NCBI RefSeq assembly: GCF_012928505.1
Contig: NZ_JABBJN010000012.1
Location: 62,001 to 126,000, forward strand
Source of the DNA: Achromobacter sp. Bel
GTDB lineage: Bacteria; Pseudomonadota; Gammaproteobacteria; Burkholderiales; Burkholderiaceae_B
Direction: 5' to 3'
DNA: 64,000 nt
Position 1 is the first letter of the stretch; each line of letters opens with the position of its first letter. Made by a program: the position numbers and the translations under genes. A model generated the notes under the pieces. It did no database searches, was not told the DNA's origin, and saw only the letters and a program-made list of their open reading frames with translations. Shown piece by piece: positions 18,056 through 26,864 of this stretch.

Positions 18056-18088
18056 GCGCCACGCGTCCTCGGGCGTGTGGCGCTTTTT
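18056..18088 (+). terminator. Rho-independent terminator after the DUF4168 gene
   Basis: The hairpin GCGCCAC / GTGGCGC (18056-18062 and 18077-18083) is followed directly by TTTTT (18084-18088), 30 bases after the stop codon. Confidence 0.85.
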
Positions 18089-18164
18089 CTTGCGCCGCGA
18101 CGGGGGGAAAGCGTTATCCTGAATGCCGTCCTTATCCACTGGCATGTCCAAGGAGCGCGGCATC

Positions 18165-18863
18165 TTGACCCCGGATCTCACCCTGTACGATTTGGCCGGC
18201 GCCGACGCGTCGCTACGCTTCAGCCCGCATTGCTGGAAAACGCACATGGCGCTGGCCCACAAGGGCCTGTCCGCCAAGACCGTGCCCTGGCGCTTCACCG
18301 AAAAGGAAGCGATCGACTTTTCCGGCCAGAAGCTCGTTCCCGTGCTGGTGCACGACACCCATGTGGTCAGCGATTCGTGGCAGATCGCCTGCTATCTGGA
18401 AGACACGTTTCCCGAACGGCCGTCCCTGTTCGGCGGGCCGGGCGGCCGCGCGGCCACGCTGTTCATCAACGCCTGGGCCGATACCACCTTGGTGCCGGTG
18501 CTGGCGCGTCTGCTGCTGCCTGCCATCCATGGCCTGATCCACGAAAAAGACCAGGAGTATTTCCGCGCCTCGCGCGAAAAGCGCTTCGGCAAGCTCGAAG
18601 ACCTCGCCGCAGGCTACGCCGACCAGATCGCCGCGCTGCGGACGGCCTTGCTGCCGCTGCGCCTGACGCTGGGCAAACAGCCCTTTCTGGCGGGCAGCCA
18701 GCATGGCTATGCCGACTATGCGGTGTTCGGCATGTTCATGTGGGCCCGCTGCACCAGCCCGCTGGAACTGCTGGCCGAGGACGACGCCGTCCACGCATGG
18801 CGCGAACGGCTGCTGGACGCCTTCGACGGCCTGGCGCGCCGTGCGCCCACCGCGGCTGGCTGA
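18165..18863 (+). CDS. Glutathione S-transferase family protein (beta-etherase-like)
   Basis: About 232 residues: an N-terminal thioredoxin-like GST domain (LYDLAGADASLRFSPHCWKT, KLVPVLVHDTHVVSDS, IACYLEDTFP) and an all-helical C-terminal domain. The SPHCWKTHMALAHKGL segment resembles LigE/LigF-type bacterial GSTs that cleave aryl ethers, but many relatives have other or unknown substrates. AAGGAG (18150-18155) lies nine bases before a TTG at 18165, which is therefore favoured over ATGs at 18123 and 18144 that have no ribosome-binding site. The stop abuts the convergent ABC permease gene with no gap. Confidence 0.82.
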   Translation: MTPDLTLYDLAGADASLRFSPHCWKTHMALAHKGLSAKTVPWRFTEKEAIDFSGQKLVPVLVHDTHVVSDSWQIACYLEDTFPERPSLFGGPGGRAATLFINAWADTTLVPVLARLLLPAIHGLIHEKDQEYFRASREKRFGKLEDLAAGYADQIAALRTALLPLRLTLGKQPFLAGSQHGYADYAVFGMFMWARCTSPLELLAEDDAVHAWRERLLDAFDGLARRAPTAAG

Positions 18864-19625
18864 TCAGGTCTTCAGGCGATAGCCCGTCTTGAAGATCCAG
18901 CGCACGCCGATCAGGCACGCCACGAGGAACACCAGCGTCATGCCGACGCTGACGCCCACGCTGACATCCGACACGCCGTAGAACGCCCAGCGGAAGCCGC
19001 TGACCAGGTAGACCACCGGGTTGAACAAGGTGGCGGTCTGCCAGAACGGCGGCAGCATCTTGATGGAATAGAAGGTGCCGCCCAGGAAGGTCAGCGGCGT
19101 GATGATCATCAGGGGAATGATCTGCAGTTTTTCGAAGCCGTCGGCCCAGACGCCGATGATGAAGCCGAACAGGCTGAACGTAACGGCGGTCAGCACCAGG
19201 AAGCCCAGCATCCAGATCGGATGCGCGACCTCGAACGACACGAACAGGCGCGCCGTGGCCAGCATGATCAGCCCCAGGATGATGGACTTGCTGGCGGCCG
19301 CCCCCACGTAGCCCATGACGATCTCCACATACGAGATGGGCGCCGAATGGATTTCGTAGATGGTGCCCGAGAACCGCGGCATGTAGATGCCGAAGGACGC
19401 GTTGGCGATGCTTTGCGTCAAGAGCGACAGCATGATCATGCCGGGCACGATGAACGCGCCGTAGCTGACCCCGTCGATCTCGACCATGTGCGAACCGATG
19501 GCCGAGCCGAACACGACGAAGTACAGCGACGTGGAAATGACCGGCGACAGCACGCTTTGCATCAGCGTGCGCCAGGCGCGGGCCATTTCAAACAGGTAGA
19601 TAGCGCGGATGGCGTAGAAGTTCAT
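18864..19625 (-). CDS. ABC-2 type exporter permease (YadH-like)
   Basis: A 253-residue inner-membrane protein with six predicted helices and the ABC2_membrane architecture. It begins with [22 protein letters not shown], has the central [21 protein letters not shown] region and the late [18 protein letters not shown] segment typical of YadH/NodJ-like permeases. It pairs with the ATPase encoded immediately upstream; the two genes overlap by 4 bases (ATGA). The exported substrate (lipid, polysaccharide or drug) cannot be inferred. Confidence 0.9.
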   Translation of the reverse strand: MNFYAIRAIYLFEMARAWRTLMQSVLSPVISTSLYFVVFGSAIGSHMVEIDGVSYGAFIVPGMIMLSLLTQSIANASFGIYMPRFSGTIYEIHSAPISYVEIVMGYVGAAASKSIILGLIMLATARLFVSFEVAHPIWMLGFLVLTAVTFSLFGFIIGVWADGFEKLQIIPLMIITPLTFLGGTFYSIKMLPPFWQTATLFNPVVYLVSGFRWAFYGVSDVSVGVSVGMTLVFLVACLIGVRWIFKTGYRLKT

Positions 19626-20545
19626 GATTGACCGTGTACCAGGCTGACAAAGATATCCTCAAGCGAGCTTTCCGATGAATTCAGATCCGTGAATTCGATC
19701 TCGAGCCGGCTGAGGTCGTGCAGCAGCTGGGAAATCTGGCCGCCGCCCTGGTTATCGTAGGTATAGACCAGCTTGTAGCCGTCGGCGGACAAGTCCAGCT
19801 GATACGCGTCCAGCGCGGTCGGAATGCCCGGCAACGGCGCTTTCAAGGTCAGGCTCAGCTGGCGCTTGCCCAGCTTGGCCATCAGCGCGTCCTTTTCTTC
19901 GACCAGGATGATCTCGCCCTTGCGGATCACGCCGATGCGGTCGGCCATTTCCTGCGCTTCTTCGATGTAGTGCGTGGTCAGGATGATCGTGACGCCGCTT
20001 TCACGCAGGCGCCGCACCATTTCCCACATGCCGCGTCGCAGCTCCACGTCCACGCCCGCCGTGGGCTCGTCCAGGAACAGGATGGCGGGTTCGTGAGACA
20101 GCGCCTTGGCGATCATGACGCGGCGCTTCATGCCCCCGGACAGCGCCATGATGCGGCTGTCCTTCTTGTCCCACAAGGACAAGTCCCGCAGCACCTTTTC
20201 GATGTAGGCGGGGTTGGCCGGCTTGCCGAAAAGGCCCCGGCTGAACGTCACGGTGTTCCAGACGCTTTCGAACGCGTCGGTGGAAATCTCTTGCGGCACC
20301 AGGCCGATCTTGGAACGCGCGGCGCGGAAATCCGACACGATGTCATGGCCGTCGGCCAGCACCCGGCCGTCGCTGGGGTTGACGATGCCGCAGATGATGC
20401 TGATCAGCGTCGTCTTGCCCGCGCCGTTCGGCCCGAGCAAGGCGAAGATCTCGCCACGCTGGATTTCCAGGTTGACGCTCTTTAGCGCCTGGAACCCCGA
20501 CGCGTACCGCTTGGATAAACCCTGAACTGATATGACCGGCTGCAC
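19622..20545 (-). CDS. ABC-2 type exporter ATP-binding protein (YadG-like)
   Basis: A 307-residue ATPase with the Walker [10 protein letters not shown], the ABC signature LSGGMKRRV, the Walker [13 protein letters not shown] and the switch histidine in [10 protein letters not shown]-terminal ~75-residue extension follows the nucleotide-binding domain, as in YadG and NodI. It energises the permease encoded downstream with a 4-base overlap. A strong GC-rich inverted repeat (20583-20616) lies about 40 bases upstream of its start. Confidence 0.92.
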   Translation of the reverse strand: MQPVISVQGLSKRYASGFQALKSVNLEIQRGEIFALLGPNGAGKTTLISIICGIVNPSDGRVLADGHDIVSDFRAARSKIGLVPQEISTDAFESVWNTVTFSRGLFGKPANPAYIEKVLRDLSLWDKKDSRIMALSGGMKRRVMIAKALSHEPAILFLDEPTAGVDVELRRGMWEMVRRLRESGVTIILTTHYIEEAQEMADRIGVIRKGEIILVEEKDALMAKLGKRQLSLTLKAPLPGIPTALDAYQLDLSADGYKLVYTYDNQGGGQISQLLHDLSRLEIEFTDLNSSESSLEDIFVSLVHGQS

Positions 20546-20582
20546 TCGAGCCCCCGACGTGATCGATAGCCGGAGATTTTAC

Positions 20583-20616
20583 CCGCCACGCCGTTACAGC
20601 TTGTTCGGCGTGGCGG
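20583..20616. terminator. GC-rich 11-base inverted repeat between the aldolase and ABC genes
   Basis: CCGCCACGCCG (20583-20593) pairs perfectly with CGGCGTGGCGG (20606-20616) across a 12-base loop. It follows the aldolase stop on the minus strand and precedes the ABC ATPase gene. No T run follows, so it may be a factor-assisted terminator or an mRNA-stabilising hairpin. Confidence 0.5.
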
Positions 20617-20640
20617 AACGCAGTGTTCCCGTTTCAGGGA

Positions 20641-21579
20641 TTAACGCCCCCAGCGCAGCACCAGGGGGTCCAATCGGCGGGCGGTTTCCAACAGACCCTG
20701 GCGGACCTCCGCGCGCATGGGCGGGAATGGATGCCTGGGCGCCTCGCAATCGATCACGCCGCCGGCCCGCATCAAGGCCTTCGCCGTCAGGATGCCGCCC
20801 TGGCGGTTTTCGTAGTTGATCAGCGGCAGCCAGCGCTCGTACAGGCGGTAGGCCTCGTCGCGCCGGCCCGCGCGGTGTGCCTCGATGATGGGACGGATGC
20901 CGTCGGCAAAGCCGCCGCCCGTCATGGATCCAGTGGCGCCCGCGTCCAGGTCGGGCAGCAGCGTGATGGCCTCTTCGCCGTCCCAGGGCCCTTCCACCGC
21001 CGCCCCGCCCAGCGCGATCAGGTCGCGCAGCTTTGAGGCCGCGCCCGCGGTTTCGATCTTGAAGTACGACACCTGGGCGATCTCGCGCGCCATCTTGGCC
21101 AGCAGCGCTGCCGGCAACGGCGTGCCCGCCACGGGCGCATCCTGGATCATGATCGGGATGTCCACCGCGTCCGACACCTGCTGGAAGAAGGCCTCGACCT
21201 GCGCCTCGGGCACGCGGATCGTGGCCCCGTGGTACGGCGGCATGATCATCAGCATGGCCGCCCCCAGGTCCTGCGCCTGCCGGCTGCGCGCCGCGCAGAC
21301 CTGGGTGCTGAAGTGCGTGGTCGTCACGATGACCGGCACGCGGCCCGCCACGTGTTCCAGGATGGTCCGGGTGAGCACCTCGCGTTCCTCGTCCGACAGC
21401 ACGAACTGTTCGGAGAAATTCGCCAGGATGCACAGGCCGTCCACGCCGGAGTCGATCATGAAGTCCACTGCCCGCTTCTGGCTGGGCAGGTCCAGCTCGC
21501 CCGCCTCGGTAAACGGGGTGGGCACCACCGGGAAGATGCCGCGATAGCGCGGCGCCTGGGTCGTGGGGGTCGTTGTCAT
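20641..21579 (-). CDS. DapA-family aldolase/dehydratase, sugar-acid catabolism
   Basis: A 312-residue TIM-barrel protein of the dihydrodipicolinate synthase/N-acetylneuraminate lyase family. The start GIFPVVPTPF, the VPVIVTTTHFSTQ segment and the Schiff-base lysine in VSYFKIETAG are visible. Members cleave 2-keto-3-deoxy sugar acids, synthesise dihydrodipicolinate, or dehydrate keto-deoxy sugars. It lies 8 bases after an L-rhamnonate-dehydratase-like gene, whose product is a 2-keto-3-deoxy acid, so a KDG/KDR-type aldolase or dehydratase role is the best inference. It is not the housekeeping dapA. Confidence 0.82.
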   Translation of the reverse strand: MTTTPTTQAPRYRGIFPVVPTPFTEAGELDLPSQKRAVDFMIDSGVDGLCILANFSEQFVLSDEEREVLTRTILEHVAGRVPVIVTTTHFSTQVCAARSRQAQDLGAAMLMIMPPYHGATIRVPEAQVEAFFQQVSDAVDIPIMIQDAPVAGTPLPAALLAKMAREIAQVSYFKIETAGAASKLRDLIALGGAAVEGPWDGEEAITLLPDLDAGATGSMTGGGFADGIRPIIEAHRAGRRDEAYRLYERWLPLINYENRQGGILTAKALMRAGGVIDCEAPRHPFPPMRAEVRQGLLETARRLDPLVLRWGR

Positions 21580-21587
21580 CCGCGGTC

Positions 21588-22760
21588 CTATTCGATGATG
21601 TTGAAATCGTTCAGATACTCGGTCTTCAGCGTCAGCCCCAGGCCCGGCTTGTTGTCGTCCAGGTCGATGAAGCCCTCTTTGGCCACCGGTTCGCCGTCGA
21701 AGATGTAGTAGAACAGTTCGTTGCCGACTTCCACGTCGAACATCGGGAAATACTCGCTCATGGGCGAGGCCAGCGTGCTCATCGTCAGGTGGTAGTTGTG
21801 CATCTGGCCGGCGTGCGGAATGACGGGCACGCTGTAGGCCTCGCACAGCGCATTGATCTTGTGCGCCGCCGTGATGCCGCCCACGCGGTTCGTGTCGTAC
21901 TGCACCACCGACACCGCCTTCCTGTCCAGCAGCTGCTTGAACCCGTACAGCGAGAACTCGTGCTCGCCGCCCGAGATCGGGATGGACGTCAGCTGGTTCA
22001 GCTCTGCATAGCCGTCGACATCATCGGCGATGACGGGCTCTTCCAGCCAGCGGGGTTCGAACTTCTCAAGCTTGGGCAGGATGCGCTTGGCGTATTCCAG
22101 GTTCCAGCCCATATAGCATTCCAGCATCAGGTCCGTGTCATACCCGATGACTTCGCGCACGGCCTCGACCGACTTCAGGTTTTCGACCACGCCCTTCTGC
22201 AGATGTGCCGGGCCATAGCCGAAACGCATCTTGAACGCGGTGAATCCCTGGTCCAGGTACGTCTGCGCCTCTTCCTGCATGGCCTTCAGGTCCGTGCGGT
22301 ACAGCTTGGAGTAGTAGACGGGGATCTTCTCCTTGGTGCGGCCGCCCAGCAGCTTGAAGACAGGCTTGTTCACCGACTTGCCCAGGATGTCCCAGATAGC
22401 GAGGTCAATGCCCGAGATTGCCGCCATCGTCACGCCCTTGCGCCCCCAGGCGTGCGTGGCGCGGTACATGCGCTGCCACAGGTATTCGTAGTCCCAGGGG
22501 TCGTGCCCCACCACCAGCGGCGCCAGGTACTGGTCGATGATGGCCTTGGCCACGCGCGGGGCCAGCGCCACATTGCCCAGGCCCACGATGCCGTCATCGG
22601 TTTCCACTTCGACGACGGTCCAGCCGTGGAAGCGGAACGTGCTCATGGTCTCTTGCCTGGAATACAGCAGGTCCATCGCGTTGGAGCAGAAGTTGCCCTG
22701 CGGCGGCACGGTCTTGCCGGTCCATTCGAAAACGCGGGCGCGGACGGATTTGATCTTCAT
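21588..22760 (-). CDS. rhmD: Enolase-superfamily acid-sugar dehydratase, L-rhamnonate dehydratase-like
   Basis: A 390-residue enolase-superfamily enzyme very close to L-rhamnonate dehydratase as remembered. Matching stretches include [84 protein letters not shown] and [12 protein letters not shown], which carries the catalytic histidine. The enzyme removes water from an aldonate to give 2-keto-3-deoxy-rhamnonate (or a related acid). It is co-directional with the DapA-type, PdxA-like and Bug-receptor genes. No rhamnose dehydrogenase or lactonase is nearby, so the cell may take up the acid directly through the receptor. Confidence 0.85.
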   Translation of the reverse strand: MKIKSVRARVFEWTGKTVPPQGNFCSNAMDLLYSRQETMSTFRFHGWTVVEVETDDGIVGLGNVALAPRVAKAIIDQYLAPLVVGHDPWDYEYLWQRMYRATHAWGRKGVTMAAISGIDLAIWDILGKSVNKPVFKLLGGRTKEKIPVYYSKLYRTDLKAMQEEAQTYLDQGFTAFKMRFGYGPAHLQKGVVENLKSVEAVREVIGYDTDLMLECYMGWNLEYAKRILPKLEKFEPRWLEEPVIADDVDGYAELNQLTSIPISGGEHEFSLYGFKQLLDRKAVSVVQYDTNRVGGITAAHKINALCEAYSVPVIPHAGQMHNYHLTMSTLASPMSEYFPMFDVEVGNELFYYIFDGEPVAKEGFIDLDDNKPGLGLTLKTEYLNDFNIIE

Positions 22761-22769
22761 GTCGGGTTC

Positions 22770-23810
22770 CTACTGGGAAGACGGGAAACGGTGCGATGCG
22801 CCCATGCGGCAGGCGATCTGGAAGGCTTGCCAGGTGGCCTCCACATTGGCGCGGCCCTGGCCCGCAATGTCGTAGGCGGTGCCGTGCGCTGGCGTGGTGA
22901 TGGGGATGGGCAGGCCGCCCTGCACCGTCACCCCGCGCGCAAAGCCCAGCAGCTTGATCGCGATCTGCCCCTGGTCGTGATACATGGTGACGATCGCCTG
23001 GAACTCCCCGGCCTGCGCTCTCAGGAATATGGTGTCGGCCGGAAACGGCCCCTGCACGGGCAGGCCTTCCTCATTCATCTGGCGTACCGCAGGCGCAATG
23101 ATGTCGACCTCTTCGCGCCCGCAAGTACCGCCGTCGCCGCCATGCGGGTTGAAGGCGGCAACCGCCACGCGCGGCGCGGCGATGCCGTTGGCCTCGAGCG
23201 ACCGGTAGATCAGGCGCGTCGCCGCCTTGATGCCATCGACGCTGAGCGCCGCCGCAGCGTCCTTGAGCGGGATATGGGACGAGACGCGCGACGTCCACAG
23301 CTCGCCCAGCGTATTGAATTCGCAGAAATAGCCGTCGACGCCCAGGTACTGCGCGAAGTGGTGCAGTTCGTCGTCGTGCGCCAAGCCGCCCAGCTTCATG
23401 GCGAACTTGTTCAGCGGCGCAAAGCAAATGGCGTCCACGTGGCCGTCGCGCGCGGCGTCCATGCAGGCGTCCAACACGCGCAGCACCGATGCGCCGCCCG
23501 CTGCCTGCGCTTGGCCAACCGTCACTTGGTCGGGCCGGACCGTGTCCCTTTCCAACCAGGCCGGCACGCCGGTGTCGGGCCGGGCGCGCACCGCCTCGAA
23601 GCTGTCCACCGGCTGGGTCGCCACCTGCACGCCGGCCACGCGCTGGCCTTCCCGCCAGAGCCAGGCGTCGCCCACCAGCACGATGTTGGCGCGTTGGCAG
23701 GCCTCCGGCTTGGCAAGCAGGCGGGCGATCAGTTCGGCGCCGATGCCGGCGGGGTCGCCCAGCGTCAGGGCGATAACGGGTTTTGGCTGCGGATTCATGC
23801 TGGGATTCAT
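22770..23810 (-). CDS. PdxA-like 4-phospho-hydroxyacid dehydrogenase (PdxA2-type)
   Basis: A 346-residue member of the PdxA family (isocitrate/isopropylmalate dehydrogenase-like fold). The opening LTLGDPAGIGAE, the SSHIPLKDA segment, NPHGGDGGTCGREE and TMYHDQGQIAIKLLG (metal-binding and active-site residues) are all present. PdxA2 proteins oxidise 4-phospho-threonate or 4-phospho-erythronate in sugar-acid degradation, normally with a DUF1537 kinase; no such kinase is in the window. Because the gene sits in a catabolic operon, a pyridoxine role is unlikely. The ATG overlaps the receptor stop by 4 bases; a second ATG lies at 23798. Confidence 0.82.
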   Translation of the reverse strand: MNPSMNPQPKPVIALTLGDPAGIGAELIARLLAKPEACQRANIVLVGDAWLWREGQRVAGVQVATQPVDSFEAVRARPDTGVPAWLERDTVRPDQVTVGQAQAAGGASVLRVLDACMDAARDGHVDAICFAPLNKFAMKLGGLAHDDELHHFAQYLGVDGYFCEFNTLGELWTSRVSSHIPLKDAAAALSVDGIKAATRLIYRSLEANGIAAPRVAVAAFNPHGGDGGTCGREEVDIIAPAVRQMNEEGLPVQGPFPADTIFLRAQAGEFQAIVTMYHDQGQIAIKLLGFARGVTVQGGLPIPITTPAHGTAYDIAGQGRANVEATWQAFQIACRMGASHRFPSSQ

Positions 23811-24793
23811 TCCACGGAAATGTTGTTTTTCTTGATGATGCCGGCGTAGCGCTGGTTCTCGGCTTGGTGGAACTGCGCGAACTGCTCCTGGCTCATCGGG
23901 GTGATGTCGGCGCCGATCGCCTGCAGGCGGGCCTGTGTGTCGGGCAGCGCCAGGATCCGGTTGACGTCGTCATGGATGCGTTTCTGGATGGCGGCGGACG
24001 TGGCGCTGGGCATGTAGATGCCGTACCAGGCGCTCATTTCGACGCCAGGCACGCCTGCCTCGGCCATCGTCGGTACGTCGGGCAGTTGGGCGTTGCGGCG
24101 GGCGCTCAACACCGCCAGCGCACGCACCTTGCCGCTCTTGATGTGGGGGATGACGGACGAGGCGGTTTCAAAGGCGATCTGCACCTGCCCGCCCATCAGG
24201 TCAACCATCGCCGGGCCGCTGCCGCGGTACGGAATATGCGTCATCTGTACGCCGGTGGCGTCCTTGAAGAGTTCCGCCGCGATGTGCTGGGTGCTGCCCG
24301 AGCCGCTGCTGGCGAAGTTGTATTCGCCCGGTTTGCTTTTGAGCAGCGCGATCAGTTCCTGCACCGATTTCGCGGGCACCTGGTTGTTCACCACCAAGAT
24401 GTTCGGCACCGCCCCCACGAACACCACGGGCGTCAGGTCGCGGTCGTTGTCATAGCCCAGTTTCAACAGGTGGGGCGCAATCGCATGCGCCGTCGACACG
24501 CCCATCACCATGGTGTGGCTGTCCGCCGACTTCGCGGCCAGGTCGGCCGCCAGCGTGTTGGATGCGCCGGGCTTGTTCTCGACCACGACCGTCTGCTTGA
24601 GCATGGGCCCCAGCTTGTCCGCCACGGCGCGCGCCATGGCGTCGGTGCCCCCGCCGGGCGCGGACCCGACCAACAGGCGTAGGGGCTTGGCGGGCCAGTC
24701 GGCGGCTTGCGCCTGAGCCTGCGCCGTCCCGGATGCCAGGGTCGACAGACACAGGGCGCCCGCCGCCAATGCGGCCAATGCGCGGATCTTCAT
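23807..24793 (-). CDS. Bug/TctC-type periplasmic solute-binding protein
   Basis: A 328-residue exported receptor: signal peptide (residues 1-30, ending AQAQAQA) followed by the Bug fold (WPAKPLRLLVGSAPGGGTDAMAR, VVENKPGASN, FASSGSGSTQHIAAELF, HIPYRGSGPAMVDLMGGQ). Bug proteins bind small carboxylates and amides for tripartite tricarboxylate or other uptake; they are hugely expanded in Bordetella and Achromobacter, usually as orphan receptors. AAGGAG lies upstream of the ATG. First gene of the sugar-acid operon and divergent from a LysR gene. Confidence 0.9.
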   Translation of the reverse strand: MKIRALAALAAGALCLSTLASGTAQAQAQAADWPAKPLRLLVGSAPGGGTDAMARAVADKLGPMLKQTVVVENKPGASNTLAADLAAKSADSHTMVMGVSTAHAIAPHLLKLGYDNDRDLTPVVFVGAVPNILVVNNQVPAKSVQELIALLKSKPGEYNFASSGSGSTQHIAAELFKDATGVQMTHIPYRGSGPAMVDLMGGQVQIAFETASSVIPHIKSGKVRALAVLSARRNAQLPDVPTMAEAGVPGVEMSAWYGIYMPSATSAAIQKRIHDDVNRILALPDTQARLQAIGADITPMSQEQFAQFHQAENQRYAGIIKKNNISVE

Positions 24794-24864
24794 GGTTGTC
24801 TCCTTGAGTGGTTCTTTGCCGCTGATGGGCAATTTGTTGTGAAGTCATCTTAGGGAGAAGATCT

Positions 24865-24882
24865 GTTTCCGTAAAATGAAAC
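24865..24882. promoter_or_regulatory. Candidate LysR operator in the divergent gap
   Basis: GTTTC-N8-GAAAC is a perfect interrupted palindrome of T-N11-A type between the Bug-receptor gene and the LysR gene. Its position and symmetry fit a LysR recognition site; the assignment is inferred. Confidence 0.5.
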
Positions 24883-24916
24883 TTTTGCACCAACTGTTCA
24901 CCTCAGGCGATCAATC

Positions 24917-25843
24917 ATGGAACGCAACCTGAACGTCTCTGCCCTGCTGGCTCGACTGCGCATGCGCCAGGTCGTGCTGCTGCTTGCCATCGACGACCGC
25001 GGCACGCTGCGCGCCGCCGCGCAGCAGCTGAACATGACCCAGTCCGCCGCCAGCAAGATGCTGCACGAGCTGGAATCGGCGTTAGGGCAACCGCTGTTTG
25101 AACGTGTGGGCCGCGGGCTGGCCCTGACACCCGCCGGCGAGTGCGTCATGGGACATTTCCGCGGCATGCGCGGAACGGTGTCGTCGCTGGCGCGCGAACT
25201 GGATGAGCTTCGGCTGGGCAGCGCCGGCAAGCTCTTCATCGGCAGCATCATGGCGGCCTCGCCCGGTCATCTGACCGATGCGCTGCTGCGCCTGAAGCAG
25301 ACCTATCCGCTGTTGGCCGTGGAAATATCCACCGGCACCAGCGACCTGCTGATCGCGCAGTTGAACGAGGGCAAGCTGGATGTGGTGATCGGCCGCATGC
25401 TGACCCTGTCGGACCGCAACTACGTGTTCCGCCCGATCGGCGACGAGGCTCTGTCGGTGATCGCGGCGGTGGACCATCCGCTGGCCCGCAAGCGGCGCAT
25501 CGGCTTCGAGGCGATGCAGGCGTATCCGTGGATCCTGCAACCGCAGGGCAGCCCGATGCGCGAGGTGATCGAACACGAGTTCCGGTCGCACAATACGGCC
25601 CTGCCGCCGGGGCTGATCGAATCCGCATCCATCCTGACCACCACCAACCTGGCCATGAAGTCGCACATGCTGGGCGTGATTCCGGAATCGGTCGCCAGCC
25701 GGTATGCCCGGCATGGCCTGCTGGCGATCCTGCCCTATCAGATCCGGCAGTCGCTGGCGGCGTTCGGCAGCATCGTGCCGCGCGACCGCCCCTTAAGCGC
25801 CGCAGGGCAGCACTTTGTCGACTTACTGCACGAAAATGCGTGA
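24917..25843 (+). CDS. LysR family transcriptional regulator of the sugar-acid operon
   Basis: A 308-residue LysR regulator with the N-terminal winged helix (LLLAIDDRGTLRAAAQQLNM then TQSAASKMLHELESALGQPL) and a periplasmic-binding-like effector domain. The HTH resembles the GbpR/galactose-binding-regulator subgroup often tied to sugar-acid genes. It is divergent from the Bug receptor and rhmD operon with a GTTTC/GAAAC palindrome between them, making it the probable regulator. Confidence 0.9.
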   Translation: MERNLNVSALLARLRMRQVVLLLAIDDRGTLRAAAQQLNMTQSAASKMLHELESALGQPLFERVGRGLALTPAGECVMGHFRGMRGTVSSLARELDELRLGSAGKLFIGSIMAASPGHLTDALLRLKQTYPLLAVEISTGTSDLLIAQLNEGKLDVVIGRMLTLSDRNYVFRPIGDEALSVIAAVDHPLARKRRIGFEAMQAYPWILQPQGSPMREVIEHEFRSHNTALPPGLIESASILTTTNLAMKSHMLGVIPESVASRYARHGLLAILPYQIRQSLAAFGSIVPRDRPLSAAGQHFVDLLHENA

Positions 25844-25931
25844 AGATAGGCGCCTGTTAGGGAAAAAATAGACACTGCGAGCAGTACAATCAAGCATTGC
25901 GCGATTCGCGCGTTTCACCTGAGGTACACCC

Positions 25932-26273
25932 GTGAGTGCATTGCCCGCCTGTCCGAAATGCCAATCCGAATTCACCTACGAGGATGGCGGCGGCTACGTC
26001 TGTCCGGAATGTGCGCATGAATGGTCGGCGCAAGACGCCACGCCCTCGGACGACGACGCCCGCGTTTACCGCGATTCAGCCGGCAACGTCCTGCAGGACG
26101 GCGACACCATTACCGTCATCAAGGACCTGAAACTCAAGGGGTCCGGCGGGGTGATCAAGATGGGCACCAAAGTCAAAGGCATCCGCCTGGTCGACAGCGA
26201 CCACGACATCGATTGCAAGATCGACGGCTTCGGCCAGATGAGCCTGAAGTCAGAGTTCGTCAAGAAGGTCTGA
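25932..26273 (+). CDS. yjdM: Zinc-ribbon protein YjdM (PhnA family)
   Basis: A 113-residue protein with an N-terminal zinc ribbon (CPKC and CPEC at residues 8-11 and 24-27) followed by the PhnA domain ([41 protein letters not shown]). Despite the old phnA name it is not phosphonoacetate hydrolase; its function is undefined. It starts with GTG, preceded by TGAGG. A small hairpin terminator follows. Confidence 0.92.
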   Translation: MSALPACPKCQSEFTYEDGGGYVCPECAHEWSAQDATPSDDDARVYRDSAGNVLQDGDTITVIKDLKLKGSGGVIKMGTKVKGIRLVDSDHDIDCKIDGFGQMSLKSEFVKKV

Positions 26274-26278
26274 CGCGG

Positions 26279-26300
26279 CGCCCGCCAGATTGGCGGGCCC
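26279..26300 (+). terminator. Hairpin terminator after yjdM
   Basis: GCCCGCC and GGCGGGC arms (26280-26286 and 26292-26298) form a tight hairpin right after the yjdM stop, followed by a C/T-rich stretch. Confidence 0.55.
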
Positions 26301-26357
26301 CTCTCTCTCAGCCCCGGTCTTTCCCCCCTCCTCCCGCCCCACAGGCAGGCCGAGGGG

Positions 26358-26594
26358 TTACAGCGGGTCTTCCTCGGCGGCTTTCGGCATCAGGTATGCC
26401 GTCAGCGTGCTGGACAGGCCAGCCATGACCCACAACACAAAGAACGACACCGTGTAGAAGCCCACGCGCCCGGTGGGGACGTGCCCGAATATCGCCACGT
26501 CCAACGGGTCGATCAGGGCGAATATCAAGGCGCTTCCCGCCGCGGCCGCCAGGAACGACGGCCACAATATCCACATCAATGAACGCAAGCCCAT
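26358..26594 (-). CDS. Small membrane protein at the end of the cbb3 oxidase operon
   Basis: A 78-residue protein with two hydrophobic helices (MWILWPSFLAAAAGSALIFAL and VGFYTVSFFVLWVMAGLSS) and an acidic end. GGAGG precedes the ATG. It follows the FixH-like gene by 13 bases on the same strand, so it is part of the oxidase accessory operon. I do not recognise a named family; an assembly or accessory role is inferred from position only. Confidence 0.7.
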   Translation of the reverse strand: MGLRSLMWILWPSFLAAAAGSALIFALIDPLDVAIFGHVPTGRVGFYTVSFFVLWVMAGLSSTLTAYLMPKAAEEDPL

Positions 26595-26607
26595 CTGTGT
26601 CCTCCCA

Positions 26608-26844
26608 TCAGGGATTGGCGCGCACGGCGCCCGCGCCTTCGCCGGCTTTCGGCGCGACCTGTTCAATCACCAGGCCGCGTTTGACCACGCCCTCCACGAT
26701 CGGCTCGTGAGTGAAGTTGGAGTAGGCGAAGTAGATCGTGATGAAGCACCCGACCATGGCCACGAACGGGCCGGCCATGAGGATCCAGGGCCACGGTTCG
26801 TAGTACCAGGGCTTGGACGCCGGGGCGGTTTGTGCAAGGGTCAT
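26608..26844 (-). CDS. fixH: Short FixH-like protein
   Basis: A 78-residue protein with one membrane helix (PWPWILMAGPFVAMVGCFITI) after a short N-terminus, then a short periplasmic segment with NFTHEPIVEGVV. This is the FixH N-terminal pattern; full-length FixH has a longer periplasmic copper-chaperone-like domain, so this copy keeps only the anchor and neck. It lies just downstream of ccoG, the usual FixGH order. AGGAC lies before the ATG. FixH is needed for cbb3 oxidase assembly in rhizobia. Confidence 0.7.
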   Translation of the reverse strand: MTLAQTAPASKPWYYEPWPWILMAGPFVAMVGCFITIYFAYSNFTHEPIVEGVVKRGLVIEQVAPKAGEGAGAVRANP

Positions 26845-26864
26845 GAGGTTTGTCCTTTACGTAG

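Noticed and set aside
22770..23810. Housekeeping pdxA for vitamin B6
   Set aside because: It sits within a sugar-acid operon with a solute receptor and is coupled to it by a 4-base overlap, which fits the PdxA2 group better.
21573..23849. 758-codon plus-strand frame
   Set aside because: It is the mirror of rhmD and the PdxA-like gene. Its composition (His/Arg/Gln-rich) is typical of antisense frames in GC-rich DNA.
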